Below, piece after piece: positions 1 through 11,800 of a stretch of 64,000 nucleotides of DNA. The notes under the pieces were generated by a model. It searched no databases and was not told the origin of the DNA. It saw only the letters and a program-made list of their open reading frames with translations. This stretch comes from Larus michahellis (taxonomy: Eukaryota; Chordata; Aves; Charadriiformes; Laridae). The translations under genes and the position numbers were made by a program. Position 1 is the first letter of the stretch, and the number at the start of each line of letters is the position of its first letter. Location of the stretch: the NCBI RefSeq assembly GCF_964199755.1, contig NC_133897.1:123458125-123522124 (forward strand). The letters are read 5' to 3'.

Positions 1-2681
1 GCTAAAGCAATCTATATGCTACGATTTTTCTGGCTGAATAATTGCACCTGTCCAGAGGTTGGCTTTCACATTGTTCTAAACCGTTATTACACCATGTTAA
101 GTACGGTACTTGATTTTTCATAAAGACTGCTTATTAATATTTGGAACAATTCACCTTTGGTGTATCCCAGGACTGCAAAACAGGCTACGCTCTGCGCACC
201 TCCCACCATCCTTTATTCCCCCCGGTCCTGAAGCACTCACACTACAAGTGAGGCAAAACCAGCATTAGGAGATGAAAGCGCTGGAGCCTGGAGAGGCAGA
301 CTGGAAAGAAAAGGGATTATGCCCTGTGCTTTTCCATCCCCCTTGCCTACACCTTGCAACGCTACTCTGGCCATCCTGAATTTAAACCTCCAGCAGCTGT
401 GGTTTGTACCCCAGGGCAGGTCTCTGGTGTCTTCTCTTTTATGATCTCCCCTGGGAGTTTGCTCATGAAGCATCTCCTGAGTTTGAGCTGCCCCTGTTCC
501 TCAGCTGGCCACCACGTCAGACACTGCGATCCCACTGACGGAGACGGCTGAAAGTCCCCCCTGCCAGACCTGGACCCTCCACTCAAAAACGTGCCTCTGA
601 GAGCTTCCTAAGTGGGAGCTGTGATGGCTGTGCTCCGTGGTGATTTGCTCAGACCTGGATATTTCTGAGAGTTGCCCTACGAGCAAATGGGAAAGCAAGG
701 TCTGAGCTTCTCAGCAAGATGGGTGGTGAACCCATAAGCAGTCCTGCTGCAGGCCATGTGGACTGGGGAAAGAAGTCCTCCTCTCAAAAGCAGCTTTCCT
801 TTTTTAGATCTCAGGGGCCTTTTTTCCTTAGTTTAGCCAAAAATACTGGAAATGGCTTGTCTTTCTGCCTGATCCCAGGAAGCCGTTGCCCTCCCTACTT
901 GTCCTAGCGTTGCACGGCTACGAGGCCAGGTCTGAGACCAGGCAGCTAGCCCGAGGGATCTGCTGGGCAACTAAATGTGTTGTCAAAGGCATGAGAAGTT
1001 CAAGATACTGGCAGGCAGAGAAACCTGGGCTGAAGTTTGTGGTTTACAGAACAGATAATGGACGCACAGCGTGTCAGGCTATCATGGAGAGGAAAAGCAT
1101 TGCCATGACAAGCCTTACCCTGATGCTGGAGGAAACGGGCGTGCGTAAGGTGAAGGGAGGTGAAGAGAAATACAAGCTTGTTTTTCACTTTTAAAATGTT
1201 ATAAATTCCAACTAACACCCATACATTTTTAATGCTTGCTTTTAAAATGTTAAAAATTTCAAGTAATGTGCATACATTATTAATTCACGTGAGCCTCTAA
1301 CACTGCAGTAGGTGTTTTGGTAAAAGAACGAACAAGGCCTCAAGAATGTACATTGCACTCAATCTCTAACAAACTGCAGTCTAGAAAGAAACTTCTAGTT
1401 TGCCACACTATTTTTCTTCTGCAAGCATCCTGCCACAATTGCTCTCGGTTGGTTAAGACCTATGTGCAAAACCTGCTGCCAGACAAACTCTGAAAGAACT
1501 TTCTCCACGGTTATGAAATAATTGTATTTCTCATTTAGGAATCTACACTGTTCTCTTAAGAAAAAAAGGTAGATTAGATGATAATGAAAAATGCATACAA
1601 CAAAAATTATACATCTGAAAATAACCTAGCTTTTGTGAGATTAAGTCCTTACAATGGAACTGTTTGATTTGTGACCCTCAGTAACGTGCATTTAGGGATA
1701 CAGGGGAATACAGGGATATAGGGAACATACAGGATACATCTAACAAGCATCACAATTATGATTTCTTTTCTATTCCTGAATCCAAATTTCTCTCTCATAA
1801 TGCAAGGCACTTCAAGGCTTTCACTTTTTCAATTGGATGTAGCGTTGCTCAGTGACACAATTTGAGATGGTGTTGGAGGCTATCTTCCAAAAATGACACT
1901 AGTCGCTATCCTTTAGGGTATTTTAGCATTAACTAGAAGAAGACCTTTTTACTTGGCTGCAGTTCCCCTGCTGTCTCCTGGCAAAAAGAAGCAAAGGGCC
2001 TCCTCCAGAGAAGAAGACCCTGGGTTAACTGCAGTGCTCAGCATTACTCTCTGGCTGCCCTTATTATTACTTCACCGAGGTTTATGTTGCCTCACAAGCA
2101 TTAAAAGGGGGAAAATCACCACAATGATGTGGTTTTGGGGAAACTAACCTGTGGTCAGAGAGCCATCGCAAGGCCCCTGCTCCTCTTTGTCTTTCCCTAA
2201 AAAACGCTTATTCCAAACAGGGACGGGAAAACTGGGAATCAGCTGAGCCGTAGGATACGGGAATGCATGTACCGCGCTAATGGACATAACGGCAGGCAAA
2301 GGCTACAACCTCCCTACTCTTGCTGGCAAATCGATGCTTGTGTTGAGCTTTCTTTTATTTTAGACAAGTCCTCAGTCCTGCCTATGTGTTGGGGAACATC
2401 TGCTATTTTTCTGGAAGCAAGATCTCCCCAGGGCTACTCATAAACTACCCAGAAAAAAAAAAAAACTATAAAAATGTTGTGCTGTGGTAGAGCGGGTATT
2501 GTGGTACTGTTAGTGTCCAGACAACTGCTGTGGTGTATTTTTATACATGAGAGGGTAACACAGAGGTAGAAGGGCGGTGTGATTCTGCTAAGGTTTAACT
2601 ACAGTTTCTGTTCCCTTCTGTTTATTCACATAAAAACACAAAGCTATCTCTAAATAATGCCACCACCACAAGCATACTTAC
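1..2681. other. Intron 8 (partial) of the SELENOI-like gene
   Basis: Downstream of the exon 8 donor on the minus strand. I searched the reverse strand for the expected next exon (family motifs QLIVCQMS and NW, or the HIHYGVR segment) and found nothing convincing. Short open frames at 237-698 and 886-1218 have no homology I recognise. The sequence is unique-looking and AT-rich with no clear CR1 fragment. Confidence 0.6.
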
Positions 2682-2862
2682 AATAACGTTTGAGAAAGCA
2701 ACCCCGACCATCCACAAAAACAATCTTGGTTGCTTTGCTAATATGTTGCTTGGAGATAAAACCACCCAGACTGTAAGAAGAACGAAGAGCAACAGGGGTG
2801 ACACAAGAGGTAGGAGTCCTTCATACAAAGATTCATTCTTCAGTGTTTTCTTTAAATGTGCT
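2682..2862 (-). CDS. SELENOI-like: SELENOI-like exon 8, last coding exon in window
   Basis: 181 nt, residues 246 (split Arg) to 306, acceptor TTTATTTACAG and strong donor GTAAGTATG. It encodes [17 protein letters not shown], then two hydrophobic stretches, and ends in [11 protein letters not shown]. This matches SELENOI's YKNNTLK...VYE...PLFSP...WSPSDIL...HPR...MVGTAFAN series. The open frame continues 20 codons past the donor to a stop at about 2622; I treat that as intron because the donor is strong and the homology stops there. The next exon, with the final helices, the C-terminus and any Sec codon, was not found in 1-2681. Confidence 0.92.
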
Positions 2863-5800
2863 CTGTAAATAAATACAATCATTTTATGGAGCAAGAAAAT
2901 TTATCCATTCTATTTCCGCACTGTAACTTCAAACTCTAGCCTAAACACAGCCCAGGAATTCATCTTACAACATAACTACCTGTGCAAATGTGCTACGTAC
3001 CCAGACTTTTTATGAGAAATTGTAATGATACCCAAGTAACATTTGTTTCTGGGATAAAATTACACAGTTTTATTCACATAGCTCCTGCTCAGCTTCACCA
3101 GCTCATCATTACACACAAAGTGAGCTGCAATACCTCCATTGTTGTAGTTATCCAAATGCATAGCATGCAGGCTTGCGGTGAATTCAAAATATATATTTTT
3201 TTTAGAGGATGAAACTTCTGCCATGAGGCATGAAATTACTCCCGCCAATACAGCCCACGTTTTCAGTGCCAAGACAGTCAAGCACATGGCTGGCAGGCGT
3301 TGCTGTTGTTTAGGTCTCGAGGTGATGCTGCTAGACAATCCTGCGCCGTTGCCAAAGTACAGCCTAACGGGGAGGCTTTTTTTGCTAATTAGAGCACAGG
3401 AAAATTAATGATGCACTGTGTTTTCTTGGCTATTTTACGCTGTCTTTTAAAGGTAGTACTATCAAAGGTAGTAAATGACTGGATTTTCTGTCAGCTAGGA
3501 AAAAGGTAACTGTAAGATTGAGAGCTTTTGCATCTATCTTGCATCCTTCTCACTTGGGCAAAACTCATTGAAATGTTATAAAAGGAGTAGGAGGCTTAAT
3601 TTACTAAAGTTCACTATCACCAAATCCATTCTTCATACCAATAGTTCAGAAGAGCAATTCTGTGTTTGAAGTGGACTTGGAAATGTCCTGTTTTAAATCT
3701 CCGAACATTTGTATTTATAGAAACAGCTAGACAAAAATCCAATAAATATCTTTCTCATTCCAAAAAAGAATATTGTTCTGATAAAATAACAACTGAGAAC
3801 AGGCAGCAGGATGAAGAAAGAGAGGAGACGATTGGAAAACTCAATTTCCTCATCACCAAATAGCTTCTGTGTCTATCCTTCAAGCAACCCTGACTGGATG
3901 TTTAGAATTACTGTGCTCTTCTCTTCAGAGGAATGATAAATCCACCGGAAGGCTTGAGAGAAACTATGTCAAGCGATGACTTGAAAAGGAAAACACTAAA
4001 CAAAAGTCCTGACATGAGAGGAAAGAAAGCAAAAACTAAATGTTCATCGGGGCAAATGCTGCTACTGCAGGGACTGACATGCCCAAGATGCTGTCCTCCT
4101 TCTCCCCGTCTTCCCCGAACCAGAGTGCCCTGCACCACTGGTCCCCAGCCCTCTCCTGCTGCTGCTCCCCACACCCTGACCCAAAGTCCAGCCTTTCTGT
4201 GGGTCTGCTTTTCCAGAGTACATGAATTATAATGAGGAAATGTTCATTTCTTTGCAACAAGTGATAGGATGAGCCTACCCTGCGATAGGAAACAACCTCG
4301 AGCTGCGCCAGGGAGGTTTAGACTGGATATTAGGAAAAAATTCTTCACCAAAAGGGTTGTCAAGCATTGGAAGAGGCTGCCCAGGGAAGTGGTTGAGTCA
4401 CCATCCCTGGAGGTGATGGCCTGTAGATGTGGTGCTGAGGGACATGGTTTAGCGGTGGACTGGGTAGTGTTAGGTTTACAGTTGGGCTCGATGATCTTAA
4501 AGGTCTTTTCCAACCTAAATGATTCTACAATACTATGATTCTATGATTCCTTAGCCTTTCCTGCCCCACACCACCCAGCTCTCCACTCTTCCTGCCCCAA
4601 ACCCGGGGCTATTCATGCTTTTATTAACGACACTGAGTACTGCAACACGAAAAGGGCTGTGTAGGCGCGATGCGTTACTGTCTTATAGTCTCTCCAAAAT
4701 TTAAATGTTAATACTAATTTAATTTCCACTAATTCCTGAAGACAGGCAGTGACAGTCCCTCCTCCAGGACACTTAGGATCTGAGAGACCTGATGTGACAG
4801 AAGAGTGAGATGAGCCTGCAAATACTAGAGGAAGGCAGGCAGCATTAATAAAAATAGGCCATCAGAGTATAAACTAACCGTGTATAAAATTCCTAGGTAT
4901 AGCAAGCCAACTCTTAGATGTAATCACAGCTTGCCACCTGCCGAGCCTGTATCTGATGGCAATTATCTGCAGGCTTCATACAGAGGAGAGTTTTACAGAA
5001 GGATGTGGAGAACAGTAAAGTACTTCATGGAGCACAAGATGATCAGCTACAGAATTTTACCCAGCACGGGTAGAAGTTACAAATCACATTTGACTGCAAA
5101 TAAAATGCAGTGTTTATAACTACAGAGCTTTCGTCGATTTGCTATGCAGGACCAGTGTGAGCCCGCCTGGAGAATGGCAAGTGAGAGGAAAAGGAGAGGA
5201 GTTATAGACATGGGAAAAAAAAACGTCTCGAAACTGACCAGAAAAACCTTTTATTACATTAATCAGGTCAGCATTTGGCTGAAAGAAGCTAGGCTACTTC
5301 AAGCATTACATTTATTTCTCAAGTGAGGAAACCGTTAAACATACAGAATTAAATGGGAGGGGATAGAACTTATTAAATGTTAATTAACTTACCTGTGAAT
5401 GTTGTATAGCGTTTGTGGAAATGAAAGAAATAAACTGAAGCCTGGAAGAGAAAAAGATTCATATGTAGTGATTTATGGTCCTGCTACATTGATGACCTCA
5501 GAGTTTTCTCATATAACAGAGCCAGTGTGCTATTTTAAAACCGACTCAGTATTCCCGTACTCATTACAGGATACGGACTGAGTTTGGAGGCTTTAGGCAA
5601 TAATAAAACCTTCCTTATTTCTCCAAAAGTTAGCCGCTAGAAATAGTTGCTGATACAGACTTTCTTGTGTAATGAGTGAGAAGACCAGGAGGATTTTAAA
5701 AAAGGACTATGTAGTTAGTAGGTAGGATCGGTTATTTGTCATACGGGTTGCTCTGCTGGACCCAAGAAAGATCACAGCCCCATTCTGCATGAACTGCTCT

Positions 5801-8800
5801 CTGTTCATGTAGATAAAAAACCAAGCCTGACACCAAAAGCTTTGCAATGGAATATATAAAGACAATTAACCTCAAATAGTGCTGCCCACATTACTGGGGA
5901 AATAACAGGTTGATAGTTCAATATACTAAGGTCCAGCTAATGATCTGCTTTGCTGATACAACAGCTGAAATTAATTAATTTTTGTGCTATGGCCATTATT
6001 TGAAGGAGTGAGGAGTTTTACTGTTGTGTTTTTTTAATACAGCTATGACCTTTCTGGAGCTTAGCTTTAACCCATGAAGGACAAGGAATTTGCCTTTGCT
6101 AGCGCCGTGTCCATCTGCATTGCTGCTGGTACAACCAACACAGCAGATAAAAGCTCTGGAGCTGCCTGAAGACCCCATCGTACCCCTTCCAACGCCCACA
6201 TCCCAAATATGTTGGTCCACCCAAGGGTCAAAGAGGACTTCCAGCAAGAAGTGCAATTTCAAGGTTTAAAAAAAAAGCAACAGTATTAGTCAGTCTAACT
6301 GGTGAAAATACTTATAATCTTTTTTTAACGGGACACCCATTTCCCATGTGTTTCCCTGCACGGCTCTTTGGTTTTGGTTTGGTTTTTTTCCCCCACTTTC
6401 TGTGTATCGAGGGCTTTTCCCTGGTCTGTTTGCTGCTTGGAGATTGCTCTGCGTACCATATTTCCACCCAGCTTTTATATTATAAGGAATAAGGATTAGT
6501 TTTGGTGCACTAAATTAATACATAATTCCTATCTTGTTATGGGCAAGAAAAAGCACTTTGATGTTGTAAACCTTCTGTTTTTACCCTAAAAAAAAATAAA
6601 TCTCATTTAAGAAGCACAGTGTACTGTTTGCACAGAAAAGTGGCAAACTTTAATCTCATTATTAGAAATAAGGAAAAATAAGAATGAACAGAGGAAAGAA
6701 CTGATTTCAGATGACTTTGTACTGGGACTAATGTGGCATAGCAGACTCTCAAGAAATTTTAGTGTTTATGGTTCAGTCCTCATCAAAGACATACCCAAGT
6801 GTTTAGCACGCTCTGGCCAGAGTGGCAGCTCAAGAGAAGAAAAACTAAAAAAGCAGGAATAGTGGAGATCAGGATTGTCGGAAAACAGAGGTAAAAAGGG
6901 ATGCAATGGATAAGCTATTTCTCCAGTCTTTCTGATTATCTTTTAAAGATAAAGAGGAGAAAACAAAGAAACAAAGAACGGGGGTGGGGGTGGGGTGGGG
7001 GTGGGGCGGAGAATATCCAGCTTGTAAATAATTTCAGGTATTGCGTTTTTACGTGTTTACTCCTTGGTTTTGCTTTCTAAAGCAAATAAGATCTAGGACT
7101 TTGCTTCTTTACCGTAGCAGAATCTCTGTATCAAACAGCTGAAGGATATGCAATTGAAGTAATAGCCCAACTATTCTGTAAATATATTTCGAAAATTCGC
7201 AAGCTTAGTGCCTTCAGAATGATCTGTGTTTAATGTGCACTCCGGTTAGCTATGTTTTCTATTAGGCAGGGAGGGCTAGTTCAATAAAATCTTGAGTTAC
7301 GTACAGCAGTTCCAACATCTGTATCACATTAGAGCAGACATGAGACAAAACATTGACTCTTGAGGTTAAATCTAAATTTCCTGCTGCAATCCTGAAGTTT
7401 GATTTGTTAGGAGAAAAGCAACCGAGAGGAACAGAAATAGAGACTAGAACTAGAAATAGAATTCAAAGAGCAATGGTTGCCAACAATTTGTTATTTTTAT
7501 GAAGTGCCATTTTAGTTAGAAATAACACACTGACCACAAACAATCCCCCAGCTAGCTAAAAGCCACTTTACGAATGGGGCAGTTACACCAGTGACTCCTC
7601 CGTATTGTTATCCAGCTTTTTATACAGCTTTAGCAGAGCAAGAGCTGAGGATGCGGTAGGGAAGGCAAAGGGTGTTCCCCCATTTCTTATGGGATTTTCA
7701 AAATTCCATCATTTCCTACTACATGTTGCTTTCCCATCTCTTTTTAGCTAAGGAGGTGTGGCTTGGGGGGGCTTGGGGGGGGACGACGACTGCTTTTGGT
7801 ACTCATTAAGTCTGCTTTTTAATTGGCATTAAGGATCCCTTTGTGCCCAGGAGCTAAACTGCTGCTTCCGCATTGCTGCCATTCCCTGCTGCTCTGGGGA
7901 ACAAAAGGTGCAGCCTGGAAAGCAAAGCCACTGCTGCCTCTCTGGCGCTCAGCCACCCAGGCACTGCCCAAGTGATGATGATGGAGCTTTTCCTTTTTTT
8001 TTTTTTTTTTTTTTAATGCCCTAAAGGCACGGATTTTATTTTAAAATCATTAACAACAAAAAAACAAAGTTTAGTGTACTAGACGTTTTTAACACACTGC
8101 AGAAAACTGAGCTCGTCAAGAGTCTTTTAGAAGTATTACTGCTGCTCCAGTATTTTTTTATTTTCTCCGTTAATATTTTCCCCCGTTTTCCAGCTGATTT
8201 AAATTCTGAGACCCAACTGTAAGAACACAGGCCTGTATTAAAGGCAGAAATACTAAAGCACAGATGGGTGGCACAGATACTCACAGGGAATGTCAAGCTA
8301 TGCTGAAGGTATCAAGCCCAAATCCTCGGATTTAGGTACAATCCTATGGTCAGTCCTCTGCCTTGCACTATCTTGACTGCCTTTTCAGAGAAATAAGCAC
8401 TTGCAAAGCTCTTTCTTTATCAGGAATTATTTTGGCCATATTAAAAAACAAACAAGCAAACAAAAACTAATGCATTCACGAATCCAGGATTAGAGACACG
8501 TCAGAAATAAAGCTATATATTGTTTTCCAAATATATATACATACATAAACACACAGATACATACACACACATACATATAGATTTTTATATATACATGTCT
8601 GTAAAACGGATCAAAAAGATAATTCCCATCAATTCTAGTGTCAGCTTTACATTTCCTTTGGTGCTTTCAAAGTCAGTTCCAAAACTCTGAGATGTTACTT
8701 GTGTGATATTGCTGGGTGAATTTAAAAAAAAAAAAAAAAAAGTGCTAGCAAGTGAGGGATACCACGGTCCATTCGATCCCTGTGTTAGTCTAAACTAACA

Positions 8801-11800
8801 GTAATGTATTTAGGTTTATTTACAGGAGGGCATCGTAATCTGTGCCCTAAAAGACTACTGAAGACCTGCAGACAGACAGGTTATGCTTATTCTGTGACAA
8901 ACTGCAGGTACTCAGTGTGGCTGCTGTACCTGAGTTCATGTAGGCATTTCTGCAAAATGCAGACTTGCTTGTTGTAGAGAAAGAGAGGGTACAGCCAGGA
9001 ACGAACTGCTGATGCTACACTCAGTTCTGGAAAACGCTATTTCAGTAACCAACAGAAGAGCCCCACGCTGGCGCTCAGACAAAGCTAAAAAGCCTATTGC
9101 AGGTAGCCAGGTTCCTGAATACACCAAACCTCACAGGCTGTAAACTCCACTAAATAAAGTAGGAACTCCAAGCAGGTAGCCAAGACACCTGAACCACCAT
9201 TTTTTAAACAAATTATACTGCTTCAAAGGAAGGACAATGTTTATCTTGGCTGTTTATCTATTCTCCCCACCTTTGCTATCGTAAATCATGTTTGTTGGTA
9301 AGGTCCCGACAAGTGAACTGTCCTAAGAAAAGCATTGAAATATTATTTGTTAAGAATAGGCTCTTCCTGATAGTTAAAAGTTAAAAAATAAGACCATGCA
9401 GTACAGGGATGTAATTTTAGGTGAACACTGCACTGGAAACTGTGGGAATTTCATCAAGAAAATAACGATCCTTCCGTCCCTCGGCGCTCCCCCCACAAAA
9501 GAGTCCCCAGGAGCAGTGAAACATCCTCCCATTTGGGAGGCAGTGAGGGAGGGTGTGCAGAGCTCCTCCTGGGCGTAGTGCAGAAGGTGAGCTCAGTAAA
9601 AACCAACTCTTTAACAGCAGGCAGTTGCAGTTGCATTTCAGCCTACAAATGATCACCCTCCTCTCATCCTTCAGTTGCCCACACCTCCACATGGCCCACT
9701 TCAGTATACTGCCTGGCCTTTCTGTTTCTAGGTTAATGGTTCATTATAGTCAATGCTTGCTTTAAAGAAATGGATGTCAAATACATCATTTACCTTTCTT
9801 AGACAAAAAAAAAAAAAAAAAGATTAAAAATATTTAGGCCTCAATATTAGCTTGGAAAAAAAGCTTTAAATACTTTTCCCATGTTTTTTTCCCAAATTTA
9901 CTCCACATTTAGAGCAGCTAGACACATGGAAATATCTTAACACGGTGAATGTTTAGCACACTGCTCAGTGCCTGAAAGCAAGCTTCATCAAAAGGTGAGC
10001 ATTTAGAAGCACTTGTAACTGGAACAGCAGCTTTTTATGGAGCAGTGTGATTTTCTCAGGCATGTCTTGAGAAGACAACTCTTTTAATTGGCTGTGTAAA
10101 CAGATAATTGCATATTGAGCTGTCCACTAACTATAAAATTATGTTTTATTATTATTATATAAAACCTTAGAAAATTAGAATATAATTTTCAGACTTAATT
10201 GAGCCTGTAAAGTCTGAATACATTAAGCAATTTAAGGACGAATGAAAAATACAGCCAAACAGATCTCCACAGTATGAAATGATTTTACAGGGATTAAGAG
10301 CACAGTGTAAACATGAGCACTGTCTTCATGCACAAAGTTGATGTACGTTTTGGACGTTTAGCATTTAAGATTCTTCTTGAGTACAAAGATTGTAAAGGGA
10401 TGCGTTTATCATGCTTGTTGATTTTATAGCTTATTTTCAATGTCTAATTTATCTCTCCTTAACTGAGCTGTAGGCTAACAATTAGCATTTGGAGGGATTT
10501 TTTATAGACTGGGAAATTAGTTTATGGGTGTAGATGCTTCTTTGATGTAGTCCTGTTCACACAGCATGTCCGCAGCATTCTCTTTTCCTGGGCACAGCAA
10601 GAATCGAACACCAGAGAGATGGTGCCTTTATGTGAACAGCCCAGGCTGGCTCCCAGAAGGACTCCGCCAGGTGAGCTGCCTTGTTTGACTTTCTTCTGGG
10701 GCTCCCACTGCCCGTGAAATGTCTCCTCACAGCTAACATCACCGAACCCACTCCCACTTGTGATTAGCAGCCCGTGACACTGCTCTGCCTCTGGCCTTCA
10801 AAGCTCTGTTTTTTTGGGTTATCGTTCTGACTGGTTCAGACGAGTTACTCCAACCATGAACTCAGCTGCTTCTTATACATATGTATATATCTCGAGTGAC
10901 AGGTGAGTATTTCACACCCTTTACTTCAACAAAGTCTCGTACAATCTGTCACAACAATGCTTTAATAAATGTTAAATTGGTGACAGACACGTAGAAGCCA
11001 ACGTGTGTTAACCACCCTTTTCAAACAAAGCTAGTCAGGGCCTGTCGGAGCGATAACGTTTTGAAAACATATCGCTTAACATCTCATCATTCAACTGTCC
11101 ATCAGTAAGGCAGAATCATCAGCCACTTTGCAAGGGGAACTATAGGAAAGCACTACAGAATGACTTATGCTTGTGAGGCAGAAACAGTTTATAAGTAATA
11201 TATGCAAATAAAGAAAAGGAAAAACTCCTTCCACTGTCAGAAATGCATTTGAGTTGACTTTGTGATTGTTGCTTTGCTTTGCTGTAAAACCCCCCTGAGG
11301 TGGAGTCTGTGGAGGCTCACAGGATCACAAGTTTTCCAGGACTTTCCAAGGCCAGCAGCAGCTCCCTGGAGCAGGGGTTGAGGACCACGTTCAGATTGCT
11401 CCAGCCAAAAGAAAGCTGCCTGCCTGCTGGGATGCAGATATGCTGAACGGATCTATAGGAGATAAATGTTCTGCTAAGGATTAGCCTTAAGGACTTCCAG
11501 AGATATTCAAACAAATAAAATTATGAGTATATTTCTAGGGACAAAAAAAAATAATCCATTCCTAACCAAAGAAATGTGAGTGTCAGACCATGGCTGTTTG
11601 GCCAGGGCCTTCTGAACATTTTGTGACACCGAAAAAAGGGAAACCTGTTGTATAATTACCCACTGTATGGACTTCTGTGTTCTCCTTTAATACATAGGAT
11701 ACAGGACACAGTTTAAGGACAAGGCAGCGTTTTAGATGGCTAACTGTGCTTTCCCACTATGACAGAATTCAAATACTTGGCATGTTTCAAATGTTGCTGC

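Noticed and set aside
2622..2681. Open frame continuing 20 codons past exon 8
   Set aside because: A strong GTAAGTATG donor sits exactly where homology to SELENOI ends; the continuation is intron sequence.
8724..8741. A18 tract as a second retrocopy tail
   Set aside because: No AATAAA upstream and no flanking duplication; likewise for A17 at 9805-9821.
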